A stretch of 7,085 nucleotides of DNA from the NCBI GenBank assembly GCA_029884515.1, contig JAOUHR010000097.1:1-7085 (forward strand). Reading direction: 5' to 3'. The first letter of the stretch is position 1, and each line of letters opens with the position of its first letter. The position numbers and the translations under genes were made by a program. Positions 6,004 to 7,085 of this stretch are shown one piece after another. Origin of the DNA: Gemmatimonadota bacterium. GTDB taxonomy: Bacteria > Gemmatimonadota > Gemmatimonadetes > Gemmatimonadales > Gemmatimonadaceae. The notes under the pieces were generated by a model. That model saw nothing but the letters and a program-made list of their open reading frames with translations, did not search any database and had not been told where the DNA came from.

Positions 6004-7085
<1,082 letters not shown>

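Overview
This is a GC-rich bacterial window (roughly 70% or more G+C by eye). Two gene groups point away from a short divergent control region at about 3502-3558. I recognise eight protein genes and no RNA genes, insertion sequences, CRISPR arrays or prophage genes. The lineage is not certain. A CcmF-type cytochrome c maturation protein argues against actinobacteria, which normally use the CcsA/ResB system. The GC content, the GTG starts and the mix of genes would fit Gemmatimonadota or another GC-rich Gram-negative group; this is an inference.

Minus strand, read right to left from the centre: mtnA (methylthioribose-1-phosphate isomerase, methionine salvage), glpK (glycerol kinase), a 109-residue YfiM/DUF2279-like small exported protein, and the first 214 residues of ccmF (cytochrome c heme lyase subunit), which runs off the left edge. 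The genes are very tightly packed. There are 7 bases between mtnA and glpK, followed by two successive 4-base GTGA stop/start overlaps, so they are probably one transcript with translational coupling. The functions are not obviously related.

Plus strand, left to right: a crotonase-family enoyl-CoA hydratase, recF (recombination and gap repair ATPase) starting at the base after the hydratase stop codon, dciA (DUF721, replicative helicase loader) 7 bases after recF, a 161-base non-coding leader, and gyrB (DNA gyrase subunit B), which is cut by the right edge after 360 residues. recF-dciA-gyrB is the right-hand part of the classical dnaA-dnaN-recF-gyrB replication cluster. Here the positions directly upstream of recF are taken by a fatty-acid type enzyme and not by dnaA/dnaN.

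Every gene carries the residues expected for its family where I can check them, and the gene content looks like core housekeeping. I found no convincing undescribed system. The points most worth checking are the compact divergent control region with a shared TATA and an inverted repeat, the mixed-function coupled operon, a CcmF with altered family motifs, and the unusual leader of gyrB.
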